Assembly: GCA_963757395.1 (NCBI GenBank)
Contig: CAVWRK010000008.1
Span: 248,001 to 312,000 of the forward strand
Source of the DNA: DATAOG01 sp963757395
GTDB lineage: Bacteria > Pseudomonadota > Alphaproteobacteria > Geminicoccales > Geminicoccaceae
DNA length: 64,000 bases
Reading direction: 5' to 3'
Below the pieces are notes generated by a model. It did not search any database. It saw nothing but the letters and a program-made list of their open reading frames with translations, and had not been told where the DNA came from. Position 1 is the first letter of the stretch. Every line of letters starts with the position of its first letter. Below are positions 8,660 through 17,362 of this stretch, piece after piece. The translations under genes and the position numbers were made by a program.

Positions 8660-9899
8660 ATGACCGAGCTCAGCGTGAACCGCGATCGCCTGTGGGACAG
8701 CCTCATGACGATGGCCGAGATCGGCGCGACCGCAAATGGCGGCGTCAACCGCCAGACCCTGACCGACGACGACCGGCGCGGCCGCGACCGGTTCAAGAGC
8801 TGGTGCGAAGCCGCCGGGCTCACCCTGAGCATCGACCGGATGGGCAGCATGTTCGCCCGCCGGGAGGGCACGCGACCCGGCCCGGCCGCCGGTGATGCTC
8901 GGCAGCCACCTCGACAGCCAGCCGACCGGTGGCAAGTTCGACGGCGCGCTCGGCGTGCTCGCCGCCCTCGAGGTGGTCCGGACCCTCAACGATCATCGCA
9001 TCCGGACCGAGGCCCCGCTCGAGGTCGTCAACTGGACCAACGAGGAGGGCTGCCGGTTCCCGCCGGCGATGATCGCATCCGGCGTGTTCGCAGGCGTGTT
9101 CGACCTCGACTACGGCCTCTCGCGCCAGGATCACGCGGGCAAGGCGCTGGGCGCCGAGCTCGAGCGGATCGGCTACGCCGGCGACCGCCCGGTCGGCGGC
9201 CGGCCGGCCGGCGGGCTGTTCGAGCTGCACATCGAGCAGGGCCCGATCCTCGAGGCCGAGGGCCGGCGGATCGGGATCGTCACCGGCGGCCAGGGCACCC
9301 GATGGTACGATGCCGAGGTCCTGGGCGCCGAGACCCATGCCGGTCCTTCGCCCATGGAAGGGCGGCGCGATGCGCTACGCGCCGCGGCGGCAATGCTCGA
9401 GGACATCTACCAGGTCGCGCACGCCCACGCCCCCGACGGCCGCGCCACGGTCGGCGAGTTCCAGGCCTACCCCGGCTCGCGCAACACGGTGCCGGGCCGG
9501 GTGCGCTTCACGGTCGATCTCCGCCATCCGGACGGCGCCACCATGGACGCCATGGACCAGGCCCTGCGCGACCTGTTCGAGCGTGCCAATGCCCGCGAGC
9601 GCGGCCGGACCGCCTGCCGGGTCGAGCAGATCTGGTACGCGCCGCCGGTCGCCTTCGACCCCGCCTGCATCGATGCCGTCCGCCAGGCCGCGGCCACGCT
9701 CGGCCTCAGCGCGCGGGAAATCGTGAGTGGCGCCGGCCACGATGCCGTCTACATGGCGCGCGTCGTGCCCACGGCCATGATCTTCGTCCCCTGCAAGGAC
9801 GGCATCAGCCACAACGAGGCCGAATACGCCGCGCCCGAAGCCTGCGCCGACGGCGCCAACGTGCTGCTCCACGCGGTCCTCGCCCGCGCGGGCGCGTGA
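8660..9899 (+). CDS. Zn-dependent hydrolase, N-carbamoyl-L-amino acid hydrolase / allantoate amidohydrolase family (one frame break near 8888)
   Basis: An M20-family di-metal amidohydrolase (HyuC/AllC type), which hydrolyses N-carbamoyl amino acids, ureidoglycolate precursors or allantoate in the cytoplasm. The first segment from the ATG at 8660 (GGGAGGA ribosome site 8 bases upstream) carries the typical MAEIGATANGGVNRQTLTD. The rest is read one base later: VMLGSHLDSQPTGGKFDGALG (metal ligands H and D), NWTNEEGCRF (catalytic and metal Glu), LHIEQGP, the GGQGTRWY dimer loop and GAGHDAVYMA. Deleting one base around 8885-8890 joins the halves as PVMLGSHLD with nothing lost. Substrate assignment within the family needs biochemistry. 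The next gene is convergent. Confidence 0.8.
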
Positions 9900-9970
9900 T
9901 CGCACCGTCGATCGGGCAGGCGCCGGGGCCAACAGACCGGGCACAGCCACCGGCGGTGCGGGGCCTCGCC

Positions 9971-11482
9971 TCACAGGCTCGCCAGGTGGTCGCCGAGACG
10001 CAAAGCCAGCTGGACGATGGTCAGGGTCGGATTGGCCTGGCCGGCGGTCCGGAAGACGCTGGAGCCCGCGATGTAGAGGTTGTCGATGCCGAACACCCGG
10101 CAATCCCGGTCGACGACGCCGTCGTCCTTGGACGTGCCCATGCGCGTCGTACCGATGTGATGGCTGCTGGCGGTCTGCTCGCCATCGGCCAGGCCCGGGA
10201 TCGGGGCGTGCTCGTCGAGCACCCAGTCGCGCAGCTTGATCCGCGCGAGGTCCTGTAGGGCGACGTATCTGGCGACCGCGAGCGCGACCGTGCGCATGGT
10301 CTTCTTGGCGGTCGGCAACAGCTGCCAGTCCAGAGCGACGCGGCGCTGGCCAAAGCGATCCCGGTCATCGCTCAGCCGCACTCGACTGTTCCGGTTGGGA
10401 ACCTGCTCCGCCACGACCGACACGATCCCGGCGTGGGTCGGCACTGCAACCGGCACGTGTCGCGTCACTGGACAGGTGAAATTGTGGACGGAGCGCACGA
10501 AGTCGGCAATGACATCGCTGGTACACAATACTTTCCTTCCGATGTCTTTGACCTGATCGACAAAGCTCTCGTTGCGTTCGCCGGCAATCGGTTCGAAATA
10601 CGACCGGCAATTGGCGATCCCGGTCTCGCGCATCATGTTGTACGTTGGGACAAAGAATCGGGGATCCCGACCCAGGCCGCTACGCGCCGGGTCGGTCACG
10701 TAGTAGCCGACCATGTTGGTCGGATGTTCCATGAAGAACCGGCCGACGAGATCGGTCTCGTTGCCGAGGCCGGTTTGCATCTGGTGAGTGGCGTTGAGCA
10801 GCGCCCGCGCATTCTCGATGCCGCCCAGCGCCAGGACGTAGCGGTCGGCGACCGCCGGCCGCAGCGGCGCGCCGTCGGCATAGCCGCGAAAGCCGAAGCC
10901 GGCGATCCGCCCGCCGCCCGGATCGAGGTCGATCTTGACCAGATTGGCGTCGAGGTAGACATCAATCGTCTGACTGGCTTTCAGATCGTCGTAGTACTTG
11001 TCCTTGAAGCGCACCGGCGGACTCAGGTGAAAAACCGCCTCCTTCAGACGGCCGTCGCTCGATGGCAGCGCCGATTCTTCCGGGAAGGGATCGACCTCCA
11101 AAATGTCCCGGGCGCGCGCGAGGTAGGGTCGGACCTCTTCGATCCCGATCGGCCAGCCTGACCCTTCGATATCATCACGTCTGACGAAGTCGTAGGCATC
11201 GAGGGGCCGGCACCGGCCGCCCCAATGATTGGACGAGCCGCCGAGAAAGCGCAGCCGGCAGGCGTCCAGGTCAAAGTAGGGCCGGCCGAGGATCTGGCCT
11301 CGATAGACGTCTTGGGACCGCTTGCCGCGCTTGAGGCCGCCGCCCTCCAGGATCAGGACCCGGCGGCCCCGCTCGGCCAGCATCCTGGCGAGCACGATGC
11401 CGGCGACCCCGCAGCCGGCAATGCACAGGTCGTAGCGTCCGGCCGCGGGTAGCGACCCGGCCTGGTCGAGATCAACGATCAT
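9971..11482 (-). CDS. GMC family FAD-dependent oxidoreductase
   Basis: A glucose-methanol-choline type flavoprotein of 503 residues that oxidises an alcohol group on an unknown substrate. The N-terminal dinucleotide fold is DLCIAGCGVAGIVLARMLAE (the usual GxGxxG is GCGVAG), then GGSSNHWGGRCRPLD, the GMC flavin-attachment region. At the C-terminus SSHHIGTTRMG and the FRTAGQANPTLTIVQLALRL signature supply the catalytic His region. It has no signal peptide of its own. Its start codon lies inside the 3' end of the small Tat-type gene at 11472-11642, an 11-base overlap that implies translational coupling, so the small protein may help export or mature it. The homologous C-terminus is complete. Confidence 0.85.
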   Translation of the reverse strand: MIVDLDQAGSLPAAGRYDLCIAGCGVAGIVLARMLAERGRRVLILEGGGLKRGKRSQDVYRGQILGRPYFDLDACRLRFLGGSSNHWGGRCRPLDAYDFVRRDDIEGSGWPIGIEEVRPYLARARDILEVDPFPEESALPSSDGRLKEAVFHLSPPVRFKDKYYDDLKASQTIDVYLDANLVKIDLDPGGGRIAGFGFRGYADGAPLRPAVADRYVLALGGIENARALLNATHQMQTGLGNETDLVGRFFMEHPTNMVGYYVTDPARSGLGRDPRFFVPTYNMMRETGIANCRSYFEPIAGERNESFVDQVKDIGRKVLCTSDVIADFVRSVHNFTCPVTRHVPVAVPTHAGIVSVVAEQVPNRNSRVRLSDDRDRFGQRRVALDWQLLPTAKKTMRTVALAVARYVALQDLARIKLRDWVLDEHAPIPGLADGEQTASSHHIGTTRMGTSKDDGVVDRDCRVFGIDNLYIAGSSVFRTAGQANPTLTIVQLALRLGDHLASL

Positions 11483-11642
11483 CGATGGTCGGGACGAGGT
11501 CGGATGGCCTCAGGATCCAGCCGTTCACGATGACCGTCTGGTCGCCGTCCGGGCCGCCGGCCGGTCCCCCGAACCAGCGTGGACGGGCTAGGGCTATCGC
11601 GGCGAGAACACCAACGAAGACGCGTCGCGTGAGCGATCGCAC
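11472..11642 (-). CDS. Tiny Tat-exported protein coupled to the GMC oxidoreductase
   Basis: A 56-residue protein starting at GTG 11642. An N-terminal twin-arginine motif (SLTRRVFVG) and a hydrophobic stretch (VLAAIALA) are followed by only about 30 more residues containing QTVIVNGWILRPSDL. GGAGGA stands 12 bases upstream of the GTG. The gene overlaps the GMC oxidoreductase start by 11 bases. Very small twin-arginine proteins next to GMC or gluconate-dehydrogenase-type flavoproteins can act as export escorts or membrane-anchoring subunits; that role here is inference from position and motif. It is too short for a confident family assignment. Confidence 0.6.
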   Translation of the reverse strand: MRSLTRRVFVGVLAAIALARPRWFGGPAGGPDGDQTVIVNGWILRPSDLVPTIDDR

Positions 11643-11755
11643 GGCCGAACCAACTCCTCCGATGATCCCGGTGTTTGGGCCTCTAGCATCGCAGGTGGGG
11701 AATGGCAATGCGGCGTGGTTTTCAAGGGCGGGGTGACCCAGCGTTGCGGTCGGGC

Positions 11756-12448
11756 TCAAAGCGCCTTCGAGCGGCCGATTGCAGGTCGTTCCCGAGGGTC
11801 GCCTGCGGCCGCTGCGGCGCCCGGCTCCGGCCGTTCGGTGGCAGACCGCGATGCCTCTGCGCGACGCGTCTCGCGGGTGATGAACGGCATCTGGGCGAGG
11901 ATGAACAGGAAGGTCAGCCCGGTCAGGCCGAACACCTTGAAGGTCACCCAGACGTTGGTCGACTGGCTGCGCCAGACGAGCTCGTTGAGCAGCGCCATGG
12001 CGATGAAGAACAAGGCGTAGCGGAACGTGAACCGGCGCCAGGCGGCATCGCTCATGGGCGGCATCATGCGGCCGAACAAGGGCTTCAGGAACGGCCGCTC
12101 GAACACGAGGCCGCCGAGCAGGATCGCTGCGAACAGCGCCTGTACGATGGTCGGCTTCATCTTGATGAAGGTCTCGTCCTGGAGCCACAGCGTGAGGCCG
12201 CCGAACACCGCGACCACGGCGGCGGTCAGCAGCGGGATCAGAGGCACCCGGCGCTGAAGGGTCCAGGCGAGCGCGAGCGCGATCAGGCTCGCCGCGATCA
12301 CCGCCGCGGTCGCCGCCATCAGGCCGGCGCCGACATAGGCCAGGAAGAAGATCGCGAGCGGCCCATAGTCGACCGCCGGCTGCAGCCAGCCTGGGGCCGC
12401 TCGGCGCGCGACGCTCACGACAGTGATGCTCGGACGGTCATCGGCCAC
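11756..12448 (-). CDS. yciB: YciB / IspZ inner-membrane septation protein
   Basis: An inner-membrane protein of the intracellular septation family, linked to cell-envelope synthesis and division. Six or so hydrophobic helices are visible, with the family signatures VDYGPLAIFFLAYV, DETFIKMKPTIVQALFAAIL, GGLVFERPFLKPLFG and LNELVWRSQSTNVWVTFKVFG. At 230 residues it is somewhat longer than the usual 180-200 because of a charged C-terminal tail (RRAEASRSATERPEP onward). The ATG at 12448 is used. The start is divergent from the dioxygenase at 12562, leaving a 113-base shared promoter region. The small Tat gene follows 113 bases downstream and may be a separate transcript. Confidence 0.88.
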   Translation of the reverse strand: MADDRPSITVVSVARRAAPGWLQPAVDYGPLAIFFLAYVGAGLMAATAAVIAASLIALALAWTLQRRVPLIPLLTAAVVAVFGGLTLWLQDETFIKMKPTIVQALFAAILLGGLVFERPFLKPLFGRMMPPMSDAAWRRFTFRYALFFIAMALLNELVWRSQSTNVWVTFKVFGLTGLTFLFILAQMPFITRETRRAEASRSATERPEPGAAAAAGDPRERPAIGRSKAL

Positions 12449-12561
12449 AGATGGTGGGCGGCCCCATGCGCCGTCAAGCCGCGATCATCTCTCGACGCAT
12501 GACTCTGGGCGCCGGCCTCGACTAAAGTGCCGGCGAAAGCACGCACGGGGGAGATTGCGCC

Positions 12562-13410
12562 ATGACCGTCATGACCGCTTCGCGTCTGGAGATCCGACCG
12601 CTGTCGAGCGCGCTCGGCGCCGAGATCTTCGGGGTCGATCTGGCGGCGCGGCTCGACGACGAGACCGTTCGCGCGTTGCGCGCGGCCCTGCTCGAGCACG
12701 TCGTCATCTTCTTCCGCGACCAGGAGCTGACGCCGCAGGCGCAGCTGGCGTTCGCAAGGCGCTTCGGCGAGCCCGTCGAATATCCGCTGGTCAAGGGGCT
12801 GCCCGAGTGCCCGCTGGTCCTGCCGGTGATCAAGGAGCCCGAGGAGCGCGCGAACTTCGGCGGCATCTGGCATTCGGACACCGCCTATCTGGAGCGCCCG
12901 GCGATGGCGACCCTCCTGTACGCGCTCGAGACCCCGCCGGCCGGCGGCGATACGCTGTTCGCCAACATGTACCTGGCCTACGAGACCTTGTCCGAGGGCA
13001 TGCGGCGGCTGCTCGACGGGCTCGAGGCGGTCAACGTCGCTGGCAAGCCGGTGACCCTGAAGACCCGCGAGGGCATGCACAGCAAGCGCGGCACCGCGAC
13101 CGACGTCGAGGCGGTGAGCGCGCTCCATCCGGTGGTCCGCACCCATCCCGAGACCGGGCGCAAATCGCTCTACGTCAACTTCGCCCACACGGTCCGCTTC
13201 GAGGGCATGACCGAGGCCGAGAGCGCGCCGATCCTGGATTATCTGTTCGCCTGGCAGATCCAGCCCGAGCTCACCTGCCGGTTCCGCTGGCGCCCGGGCT
13301 CGCTCGCCTTCTGGGACAACCGGGCGAGCCAGCACTATCCCTTGAACGACTACCACGGCTACCGCCGGGTGATGCACCGGGTCACGCTCGTGGGCGACCG
13401 GCCGCGCTGA
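12562..13410 (+). CDS. TauD/TfdA family 2-oxoglutarate-dependent dioxygenase
   Basis: A non-haem iron dioxygenase that couples decarboxylation of 2-oxoglutarate to hydroxylation of a small substrate (taurine, alkyl sulfates, phenoxyacetates and others in the family). The iron facial triad is visible as H104-S-D106 (WHSDTAY) and H258 (ASQHYPLNDY). R-containing 2-oxoglutarate contacts follow in the GYRRVMHRVTL stretch, and the N-terminus EIFGVDLAARLDD is canonical. At 282 residues it is of normal length. No transporter or regulator for a sulfonate lies beside it, so the substrate cannot be predicted. The ATG at 12562 is preceded by GGGGGAG. Confidence 0.88.
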   Translation: MTVMTASRLEIRPLSSALGAEIFGVDLAARLDDETVRALRAALLEHVVIFFRDQELTPQAQLAFARRFGEPVEYPLVKGLPECPLVLPVIKEPEERANFGGIWHSDTAYLERPAMATLLYALETPPAGGDTLFANMYLAYETLSEGMRRLLDGLEAVNVAGKPVTLKTREGMHSKRGTATDVEAVSALHPVVRTHPETGRKSLYVNFAHTVRFEGMTEAESAPILDYLFAWQIQPELTCRFRWRPGSLAFWDNRASQHYPLNDYHGYRRVMHRVTLVGDRPR

Positions 13411-13497
13411 CGGCTCCGGCGCGCCGCGGGCCGGCCGCGGTCGCCCTTGCGCCGCACGACGATGCGGCTAGGCTGACGCTCCAAGTGAGGTGATGAC

Positions 13498-14115
13498 ATG
13501 TGGGCTGTGACTTCGCGCGCCGGGATCGTGCTCGCCGGCCTGTGGCTGCTCGCCGCACCGGCGGCGGCCGCTGAACAGATCCGCGACTGGCCCTGCGAGC
13601 GGCCGTACGCCGAACGCTTCGCGGCCGAGGATGTCTGGGGCGGGCGGTTGCCGGCGCCGCTGCCGGACGATTGGCGCGCCGATGCCGGGATCAGCGAGGT
13701 GGTCGCCTTCGCCGCCAACCCGGAGAACACGCCCTCTCAGGGCGGCGCCGAGATTCAGGCGCTCGCCGAGCGCCTGGGCGCCGCGCGGCAGGCGGCCCTG
13801 CTCGGGGTGTTCGCCGGTCTGCTCGAGGAGTTTGATACCCAGCGCGAAATTGTAATTGAGGGGGTGCGCGATTCCATCGTGCGCGCTAAGATCATTCGCG
13901 AATCGGTCGAGAAGGACGAGGCGGCGCTCGCCGCCCTGCCAACCGCGGCGGGGCCCGAGGTCGAGCAGCAGCGCAAAGGCCATCAGGAGGCGCGCTTCTG
14001 GAATGCTCGCAACATGGACGATGCCCTCGACGACGCCCGGTTTCTCTGCCGACGCTATGGCTATCTGGAGGAGAAGCTACGCCGGTTGAGCGGAGCGATC
14101 CAGACGGCGTGGTGA
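13498..14115 (+). CDS. Periplasmic protein of unknown function upstream of the PQQ dehydrogenase
   Basis: 205 residues with a clear N-terminal signal peptide (RAGIVLAGLWLLAAPAAAAEQ, cleavage likely near residue 23). The mature part has two cysteine sites (WPCERPY and RFLCRRYGY, suited to one disulfide) and a long charged alpha-helical region (about residues 85-190) that may form a coiled coil. No known domain was recognised. It starts with an ATG just after AGTGAGGTG and ends 72 bases before the PQQ dehydrogenase on the same strand, so it may be co-transcribed with it. A structural or chaperone role for the dehydrogenase is only a guess from position. Confidence 0.7.
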   Translation: MWAVTSRAGIVLAGLWLLAAPAAAAEQIRDWPCERPYAERFAAEDVWGGRLPAPLPDDWRADAGISEVVAFAANPENTPSQGGAEIQALAERLGAARQAALLGVFAGLLEEFDTQREIVIEGVRDSIVRAKIIRESVEKDEAALAALPTAAGPEVEQQRKGHQEARFWNARNMDDALDDARFLCRRYGYLEEKLRRLSGAIQTAW

Positions 14116-14187
14116 GCGTTTTCCGAATGCGACCGATCCGGCAAATCGGGCGGCCGCGATGATTGGTGTCAAGGGGGACGATAGACC

Positions 14188-15873
14188 ATGCGGAACTCCT
14201 GTTGGTTGCTGACCACAGCACTGGCCCTGGCGTTCAGCCAGGCCGCCTGCACACCGATGCAGGACGCCAAGATGCAGCCCGAGAAGATGATGATGGCCGG
14301 CGGCGGCTGGCCGGTCTATGGCGGCGATCTCTCGAACACGCGCTACGCCGCCAACGACCAGGTCAACGCCGGCAACGTCCAGAAGCTGCGGCTGAAGTGG
14401 ATCTTCCAGACCGGCGTCATCGGCTCGTTCGAGACCACGCCGATCGTCGAGGACGGCGTGATGTACATCACGACGCCCTACAACCATGTGTTCGCGATCG
14501 ACGCCCACACCGGCAAGCAGCTCTGGCATTACGAGCACAAGCTCGGCACCACCATCTTCTGCTGCGGGCCGAACAACCGGGGCGTGGCGCTCGCCGGCGA
14601 CATGCTCTACATGGCGACCCTGGACGCGACCCTGGTCGCGCTCAACAAGAAGACCGGCGACGTCGTCTGGGAGACCGAGATCGCCGACCCGGAGTTCGGC
14701 TACTCCGAGACGGTCGCCCCGACCATTTATCAGAACAAGGTGATCCTCGGCATCTCGGGCGCCGAATACGGCATCCGCGGCTTCATCAGCGCCTACGACA
14801 AGGACAGCGGCAAGCTGATCTGGCGCTGGCACACGATCCCCGAGCCGAACGAGGTCATGCCCGACGGGACCAAGGGCTGGTACGGGACCTTCCAGGAGAA
14901 GGCCGACGGCATCGACCCGCTGCACCGTGACATTGCCGCGGAGAAGGCGGCGTTGCCCAAATACCCCGACGCCTGGAAGCGCGGCGGCGGCTCGAACTGG
15001 ATGACCAACGCGATCGATCCCGAGAGCGGCCTGCTGTTCGCCGCGATCGGCAACCCCTCGCCCGACCTCTACTCCGAGATCCGGCCAGGCGACAACCGCT
15101 GGACCGAATCCCTGGTCGCGCTGAACGTCGAGACCGGCAAGCTGGTCTGGGGCTACCAGTACGTGCCGCACGACCCCTGGGATCTGGACGCGGTCTCGCC
15201 GCCGATCCTGGCCGACGTCAGGGGCGCCGACGGCCAGACGGTGCCGGCCGTGATCCAGGGCGGCAAGACCGGCTGGGTCTACGTCCACGACCGGGCGACC
15301 GGCAAGCTGATCCGCCGCTCCGACGCGATGATCCCGCAGGAGAACCTGTTCGCGCAGCCGACCGAGCAGGGCGTCCGGATGCTGCCCGGCGCCAACGGCG
15401 GCGTCGAGTGGTCGCCCGGCGCCTTCAATCCGAACACCCGCCTGGTGTATTATTCCAACCTGCACCAGCCGATGACCTACACGGCCAAGAAGGAGCCCTG
15501 GCAGCAGGGTAAGCTGTGGCTCGGCGGCGCCTTCACCGCGGTCGCCGGCGAGGACCAGTGGGGCAACGTTTCCGCGGTCAACGTCGATACCGGCAAGATC
15601 GTCTGGCAGGCACGGAGCGAGGATCCGATGATCGGCGGCACGCTCACCACCGCCGGCAATCTGACCTTCGCGGGCGAAGGCGACGGCAGCTTCAACGCCT
15701 ATAACGCCACCACCGGCGCCAAGCTCTGGTCGTTCCAGGCGGGCGCCGGCGTCAACTCGGCGCCGATGTCGTTCGACCTCGACGGCAAGCAGTACGTCGC
15801 GGTCGCCGCCGGCGGCAACTTCCAGCTCAACTACAAGCTCGGCGACGCGATCTTGGTGTTCGGCCTCGACTGA
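14188..15873 (+). CDS. PQQ-dependent alcohol dehydrogenase with lanthanide-type metal site
   Basis: A quinoprotein dehydrogenase of the methanol/ethanol family: an eight-bladed propeller in the periplasm that oxidises alcohols with PQQ and passes electrons to a cytochrome or cupredoxin. The vicinal disulfide under PQQ is C125-C126 (IFCCGPNNRG). Metal ligands are E193 (SGAEYGIRG), N289 (GNPSPD) and catalytic D332 in PWDLDAV. A second Asp at position 334 gives the DxD pattern that known XoxF and PedH enzymes use to bind lanthanides, where calcium enzymes have Ala or Ser. An N-terminal signal ends in SQAAC, a possible lipobox, followed by a Met-rich linker. No dedicated cytochrome c gene is adjacent; the cupredoxins downstream are candidate acceptors. 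A strong terminator follows. Confidence 0.88.
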   Translation: MRNSCWLLTTALALAFSQAACTPMQDAKMQPEKMMMAGGGWPVYGGDLSNTRYAANDQVNAGNVQKLRLKWIFQTGVIGSFETTPIVEDGVMYITTPYNHVFAIDAHTGKQLWHYEHKLGTTIFCCGPNNRGVALAGDMLYMATLDATLVALNKKTGDVVWETEIADPEFGYSETVAPTIYQNKVILGISGAEYGIRGFISAYDKDSGKLIWRWHTIPEPNEVMPDGTKGWYGTFQEKADGIDPLHRDIAAEKAALPKYPDAWKRGGGSNWMTNAIDPESGLLFAAIGNPSPDLYSEIRPGDNRWTESLVALNVETGKLVWGYQYVPHDPWDLDAVSPPILADVRGADGQTVPAVIQGGKTGWVYVHDRATGKLIRRSDAMIPQENLFAQPTEQGVRMLPGANGGVEWSPGAFNPNTRLVYYSNLHQPMTYTAKKEPWQQGKLWLGGAFTAVAGEDQWGNVSAVNVDTGKIVWQARSEDPMIGGTLTTAGNLTFAGEGDGSFNAYNATTGAKLWSFQAGAGVNSAPMSFDLDGKQYVAVAAGGNFQLNYKLGDAILVFGLD

Positions 15874-15896
15874 GCCGGATGCGTCATCGGGGTCAA

Positions 15897-15927
15897 GGGC
15901 CGCCGCCTCAGGCGGCCCTTTCCCTTT
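15897..15927 (+). terminator. Rho-independent terminator after the PQQ dehydrogenase
   Basis: A perfect 8-bp stem (GGGCCGCC / GGCGGCCC) with a 6-base loop is followed by a T-rich tail (TTTCCCTTTG), 23 bases after the stop codon. It should separate the dehydrogenase transcript from the P460 gene. Confidence 0.85.
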
Positions 15928-16082
15928 GTTGGCGGCCGGATTGCCGCGCGGGGGGCGGGGTAGCCTTGAGCAACCCGCGCGCCTGCCGCTATGCTCCGGA
16001 GCGTGGCGGGAGGCGCATGGTCGCCGAGACCTGAGTTCCGGCCACCACGCCGGTGCGCCGGCAGGATGGCGAGGACCATGGC

Positions 16083-17000
16083 ATGGCCAAGGGTATGCGG
16101 CTCCGGATCGCTCTGCTGTCGACGACCGCGATCGTTCTGGTGATCGGATCGGGATTGATGCTCGCGTCCGCGGCATCGCCCGGCCAGGTGCAGCTCGCCG
16201 CCGGTCCCTGCGCCGGCGCCAACCCTTGCAATCCCTGCGCCGCAACAAGCCCGTGCAACCCCTGCGCCGCGGCCAACCCCTGCAATCCTTGCAATCCCTG
16301 CGCCGCGCGCGCCGCGGCCGCGCCGACGGACTGCATCGTGCCACGGCTGGTGCAGCTCGCGGCCGCCAATCCGTGCGCTATGGCCAACCCGTGCAACCCC
16401 TGCGCCGCCGCCAATCCGTGTCATCCCTGCCCGGCAGCCAGCCCGTGCAACCCCTGCGCTGCCGCCAGCCCGTGCAACCCCTGCGCCGCGGCCGGCGAGG
16501 AGGAGCCGCCCAAGCTCACCGAAGCCGAACTGATCGCCGCCTACGATTGCGTCAGCCCCTACCAGGCGGCGGCCTATGCCAGATCCGGCCACCCGGCGGC
16601 GGCGGCGTATCGCGACTGGACCCGGTTCAGCCGGACCGCCTATCCGGCCGAAGCCCACGGCGTCCGCTTCATGAACAACTACGCCAACGAGGTCGCCCGC
16701 GCCACCTACGGCAGGTTCGAGGGCCATGGCGCCATGCCGACCGGCTCGGTGCTGGCCAAGGACAGCTTCGTGGTGGCACCCGACGGCCCGATCGCGGTCG
16801 GCCCGCTGTTCGTCATGGAGAAGCGGCCGGCCGGCTTCAGCGCCGCGGCGCGCGACTGGTCCTACACGATGATCATGCCGGACGGCGCGGTCCGCGAGGA
16901 TGCCGCCACCCAGGAGTTCTGCAATCACTGTCACCGGCGGGCCGGCGCGGCCGACGACTATCTGATGTTTCTGCCGTTGCCCTATCGGGTGTCGGACTAG
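16083..17000 (+). CDS. Cytochrome P460-type protein with an N-terminal Asn-Pro-Cys repeat domain
   Basis: 305 residues. Residues 1-35 form a signal peptide or anchor (IALLSTTAIVLVIGSGLML). Residues of about 40-140 are a low-complexity domain built of NPCNPCAA-like units, with 18 Cys, nearly all in [N/S/H/G]-P-C, split in two blocks by a spacer (AARAAAAPTDCIVPRLVQLA). From about residue 150 to the end comes a cytochrome-P460-like domain: FMNNYANEVARATYGRF, the GSVLAKDSFVV strand and a c-type haem motif C280-N-H-C283-H284 near the C-terminus. P460 haem proteins oxidise hydroxylamine or bind NO; the repeat domain has no known function but could bind soft metals. The ATG at 16083 follows GCGAGGA. 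The next gene, a cupredoxin, starts 10 bases later. Confidence 0.75.
   Translation: MAKGMRLRIALLSTTAIVLVIGSGLMLASAASPGQVQLAAGPCAGANPCNPCAATSPCNPCAAANPCNPCNPCAARAAAAPTDCIVPRLVQLAAANPCAMANPCNPCAAANPCHPCPAASPCNPCAAASPCNPCAAAGEEEPPKLTEAELIAAYDCVSPYQAAAYARSGHPAAAAYRDWTRFSRTAYPAEAHGVRFMNNYANEVARATYGRFEGHGAMPTGSVLAKDSFVVAPDGPIAVGPLFVMEKRPAGFSAAARDWSYTMIMPDGAVREDAATQEFCNHCHRRAGAADDYLMFLPLPYRVSD
16205..16497 (+). repeat. Coding tandem repeat for NPC units
   Basis: Within the P460-like gene, units related to AACCCGTGCAACCCCTGC followed by GCCGCC recur at least eight times in two blocks (about 16205-16305 and 16365-16497). Copies differ mainly at third codon positions, which points to selection on the protein sequence; unit number is free to vary by slippage or unequal crossing-over. 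Confidence 0.8.
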
Positions 17001-17010
17001 CGGCGCCCCG

Positions 17011-17346
17011 GTGGTCCCCGCCTTGCTCCGTTCTCTTGCCATCGGCCTGCTCGCCACCACCATCATCGCGGCATCGGCCCACGCCGACGACTACACGGTC
17101 GCTCAAAAAGGCAAGCAGTTCAGCGTGAAGACGCTGTCGGCCAAGGTCGGCGATACCGTCGTCTTCGTCAACGACGACGAATTCGCCCACAACATCTACT
17201 CGGAGACGCCGGGCTTCGAATTCGATTTTCACAAGCAGATGCCGGGCGAAAAGGATACACTGGTGCTCGACAAGGCCGGAGAGTTCGAGATTCGATGCGC
17301 GATTCATCCGCGAATGCGGATGACGATCACAGTCCAAGGCCGGTGA
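17011..17346 (+). CDS. Small periplasmic cupredoxin (plastocyanin/amicyanin-like)
   Basis: A 111-residue blue-copper protein. A signal peptide (LAIGLLATTIIAASAHA) precedes a single cupredoxin domain. Type 1 copper ligands are H60 (FAHNIYS) and the C-terminal loop C96-x2-H99 with M102 or M104 (RCAIHPRMRM). Such proteins carry single electrons in the periplasm. The GTG start at 17011 lies 10 bases after the P460-like gene and the histidine kinase starts 16 bases after its stop, so the three genes are probably one transcript. It could accept electrons from the P460-like protein or the PQQ dehydrogenase; this partner assignment is inferred from gene order only. Confidence 0.85.
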   Translation: MVPALLRSLAIGLLATTIIAASAHADDYTVAQKGKQFSVKTLSAKVGDTVVFVNDDEFAHNIYSETPGFEFDFHKQMPGEKDTLVLDKAGEFEIRCAIHPRMRMTITVQGR

Positions 17347-17362
17347 TGCGGGGAGGCGGGCC

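Noticed and set aside
14188..15873. Calcium-type methanol dehydrogenase (MxaF)
   Set aside because: The Asp two residues after the catalytic Asp is not the Ala or Ser of calcium enzymes, and mxaG/mxaI are not adjacent.
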